From assembly GCA_965224205.1 (NCBI GenBank), contig CBDCYN010000013.1, forward strand, positions 124,001-188,000: a stretch of 64,000 bases of DNA, read 5' to 3'. Positions 62,508 through 64,000 of the stretch are shown here, piece by piece (position 1 is the stretch's first letter; every line of letters starts with the position of its first letter). A model generated the notes under the pieces. That model made no database searches, was not told the DNA's origin, and saw nothing but the letters and a program-made list of their open reading frames with translations. Position numbers and translations under genes: made by a program. Origin of the DNA: CBDCYN01 sp965224205 (GTDB lineage: Bacteria > Planctomycetota > Phycisphaerae > Phycisphaerales > Phycisphaeraceae).

Positions 62508-64000
62508 CTAGGGTCCCGACTCAGTTGTGGTTTCCATCGAAGCGGATCGGCCGCTGCGCGTGGCCGCCTGCGCCTCGTGGGTGAGGATAACGGTGACAGG
62601 ATTGGTCAAGTACGACTCAGCGACGGCTCGCAGGGATTCGGCATCGACCCCTTTGACCTGCTGACGGAATCGCCCCGGTTCATCCATCCCCAACCCGTAC
62701 AGCTCATTGAGCGCCGCGTCCGCGGCCCTTTGGCCGTTGGATTGCTTGTGGAGGAATTCATCGGCCAGAACTTTCGCCTTGGCACGGGTGAGGGTCGCGT
62801 CGTCGACCTCGGTGGCGCTTAGATCATCGGTCACCGATCGGGCACGGGCGATCGCCTCGTCGACGGATCCGGGCTGGGTATTGAAAACCACCATGAAATA
62901 TCCCGGCACGAGCCCCGTGAACTGACCAGCCCACACCGCGTATACAAGCCCCGGGCCTTGACCGCGCAGGGCCTGTTCGAGCCGCCCGGTCGGGAAGCTC
63001 GATAGCACACTGGCCAGCACCTGGAGCCCGGGGTAATCCGGGCTGGTCCTCGAGACCCCCGGGCCGTAGCCGATCTGCACCGCCGCCAGCGACTTGGTGG
63101 TGGGAATGACCAGCCGTTGAGTTGTAGGTGGATCCGGTGACGCCGGCTGCCACGGCGTTTCGGGGGTCTGTGGCATCGCGTTAAAGAGGGTCTTGGCGTG
63201 TTTGGCGACCTCGTCCGGGTTGACGTCTCCGAACACCGCTACCACCGCCCCCGAGGCCGCAAGGTATTGTTGATGGAACGATCGCAGATCCTCGACGGTT
63301 AGTCCTTCGACGACTTCTCGCCGGCCCAGCACAGACTGGGACCAAGGGTGTTCTGGTCCAAAATACGCTTCGCGGAACTCCTTACGCAGCTCGCCGATCC
63401 AGGAATCGGTCTGCCGGTCGATTGCCGCTAAGAGGCGTGGCTGTAGCTTCTGCCACTCCTCTTGCGGGAAAGTCGGGTTGAGGGTCACGTCGGCCAGCAG
63501 CTTCAAAACCGCCGGCCAATCTTCTTTGAGGCATTCCGCCGCGGCGTAGGAGGTGTTGTTGCCGCACTGGGTCGACAGGCTGGCGCCGAGGTCTTCAATT
63601 TCTTGGGCGATCTGCTGAGCGGTGTGTGTAGCGGTCCCCTTGATCTGCATCGAGGCGGTCGCGTTGGCCAGGCCCTCTTGACCGGGTTGGTCTGCCAACA
63701 AGCCCCCGAGTTGATAGAGCTGGATCGAGACCGCGGGCACGACCGTGTTGCGACCCACCAGCAGGCGCAGGCCGTTGGGCAGCTCGTAGCGTTGGATCGG
63801 GTCGATCTCCACCGATGGAGATTCATTGGATACCTCATCATCGGACGATTCGAGGCCAGCGACGATGACCGAGTTGTCGAGCTCGACCGGTTGGCGGTCA
63901 AGATCATCGGCGTTGACCGGGTCTTGCGGTCGGGTGATCGGCGGGGGGCTTTGGCCGGGCGGGGCCGGTTCGAGCGTGAGGCTGATCAACCGCTGGGGAT
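62508..64000 (-). CDS. M16 peptidase-like protein, C-terminal part (cut by the window edge)
   Basis: At least 496 residues; the frame stays open to the window edge, so the N-terminus lies outside. A M16 pitrilysin-type unit is seen: YELPNGLRLLVGRNTVVPAV, QLGGLLADQPGQEGLANATA, and the second domain from RSFHQQYLAASGAVVAVFGD onward. The zinc motif HxxEH, expected at the GQEGLAN site, is absent. This part is therefore the inactive half of a two-unit M16 protein, with the active unit probably encoded beyond position 64000. The first visible residues are a Pro-rich, Asp-rich linker, which supports this. Confidence 0.85.
   Translation of the reverse strand, partial: PQRLISLTLEPAPPGQSPPPITRPQDPVNADDLDRQPVELDNSVIVAGLESSDDEVSNESPSVEIDPIQRYELPNGLRLLVGRNTVVPAVSIQLYQLGGLLADQPGQEGLANATASMQIKGTATHTAQQIAQEIEDLGASLSTQCGNNTSYAAAECLKEDWPAVLKLLADVTLNPTFPQEEWQKLQPRLLAAIDRQTDSWIGELRKEFREAYFGPEHPWSQSVLGRREVVEGLTVEDLRSFHQQYLAASGAVVAVFGDVNPDEVAKHAKTLFNAMPQTPETPWQPASPDPPTTQRLVIPTTKSLAAVQIGYGPGVSRTSPDYPGLQVLASVLSSFPTGRLEQALRGQGPGLVYAVWAGQFTGLVPGYFMVVFNTQPGSVDEAIARARSVTDDLSATEVDDATLTRAKAKVLADEFLHKQSNGQRAADAALNELYGLGMDEPGRFRQQVKGVDAESLRAVAESYLTNPVTVILTHEAQAATRSGRSASMETTTESGP

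Overview
The window looks like chromosome of a Phycisphaerae-like planctomycete. The grounds are about 60% GC coding DNA, three proteins with PEP-CTERM tails, planctomycete-type small proteins (a HYExAFE-like protein, a DUF3565 protein, a zinc-ribbon protein with a single membrane anchor), ribosomal proteins with long charged extensions, and ExbB/ExbD/TPR/vWA clusters. The assignment rests on gene content, not on a marker-gene comparison.

Region 1 (85-15378, + strand) is the S10-spc-alpha ribosomal supercluster from uL4 to bL17, including secY, map, infA, rpmJ and rpoA. The usual spc/alpha members uL30 (rpmD), adk and uS4 (rpsD) are missing from their normal places. Region 2 (15446-19156, - strand) has mraY with a GAF-SpoIIE phosphatase 3 nt downstream, then a lone fliM; dsbD runs divergently (19475-21493). 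Region 3 (21540-24130) is an IS256-family element whose 5' end was split by an IS630-family element. Region 4 (24257-34917, - strand) has an aldo/keto reductase, then a run of genes reading vWA protein, TPR-like protein, ExbB, ExbD, ExbD, large TPR-like protein, preceded by a LysM protein. The vWA protein carries a TonB-like S-x3-H membrane anchor, so this could be a proton-motive-force transducer with a vWA output domain. This is the best candidate for an undescribed system here.

Region 5 (35825-46657) holds three PEP-CTERM proteins, clpB, a second IS630 copy inserted in the 3' end of rlmN, a lipoprotein and a lone cytochrome b C-terminal-domain subunit. Region 6 (47021-55816) holds argH, an FHA-GAF histidine kinase, rplM-rpsI, the HYExAFE-like protein, an FHA protein, a frameshifted zinc-ribbon membrane protein and a DUF3565 protein. 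Region 7 (56861-62419) has a lysine-rich histone-H1-like gene with a strong terminator, then nested insertion sequences: an IS481-family element inserted in a decayed IS256 end, itself carrying an IS256 and an IS630 element, followed by a third IS630 type. The window ends inside an M16 peptidase-like gene.

Intergenic DNA carries at least two families of short repeats (about 90-105 bp and about 85 bp). Some copies have terminal inverted repeats, and the first family has TATAC-type ends like those of the local IS630 elements. Target-site duplications could be read by eye for most insertion sequences, so the order of the insertions can be reconstructed.
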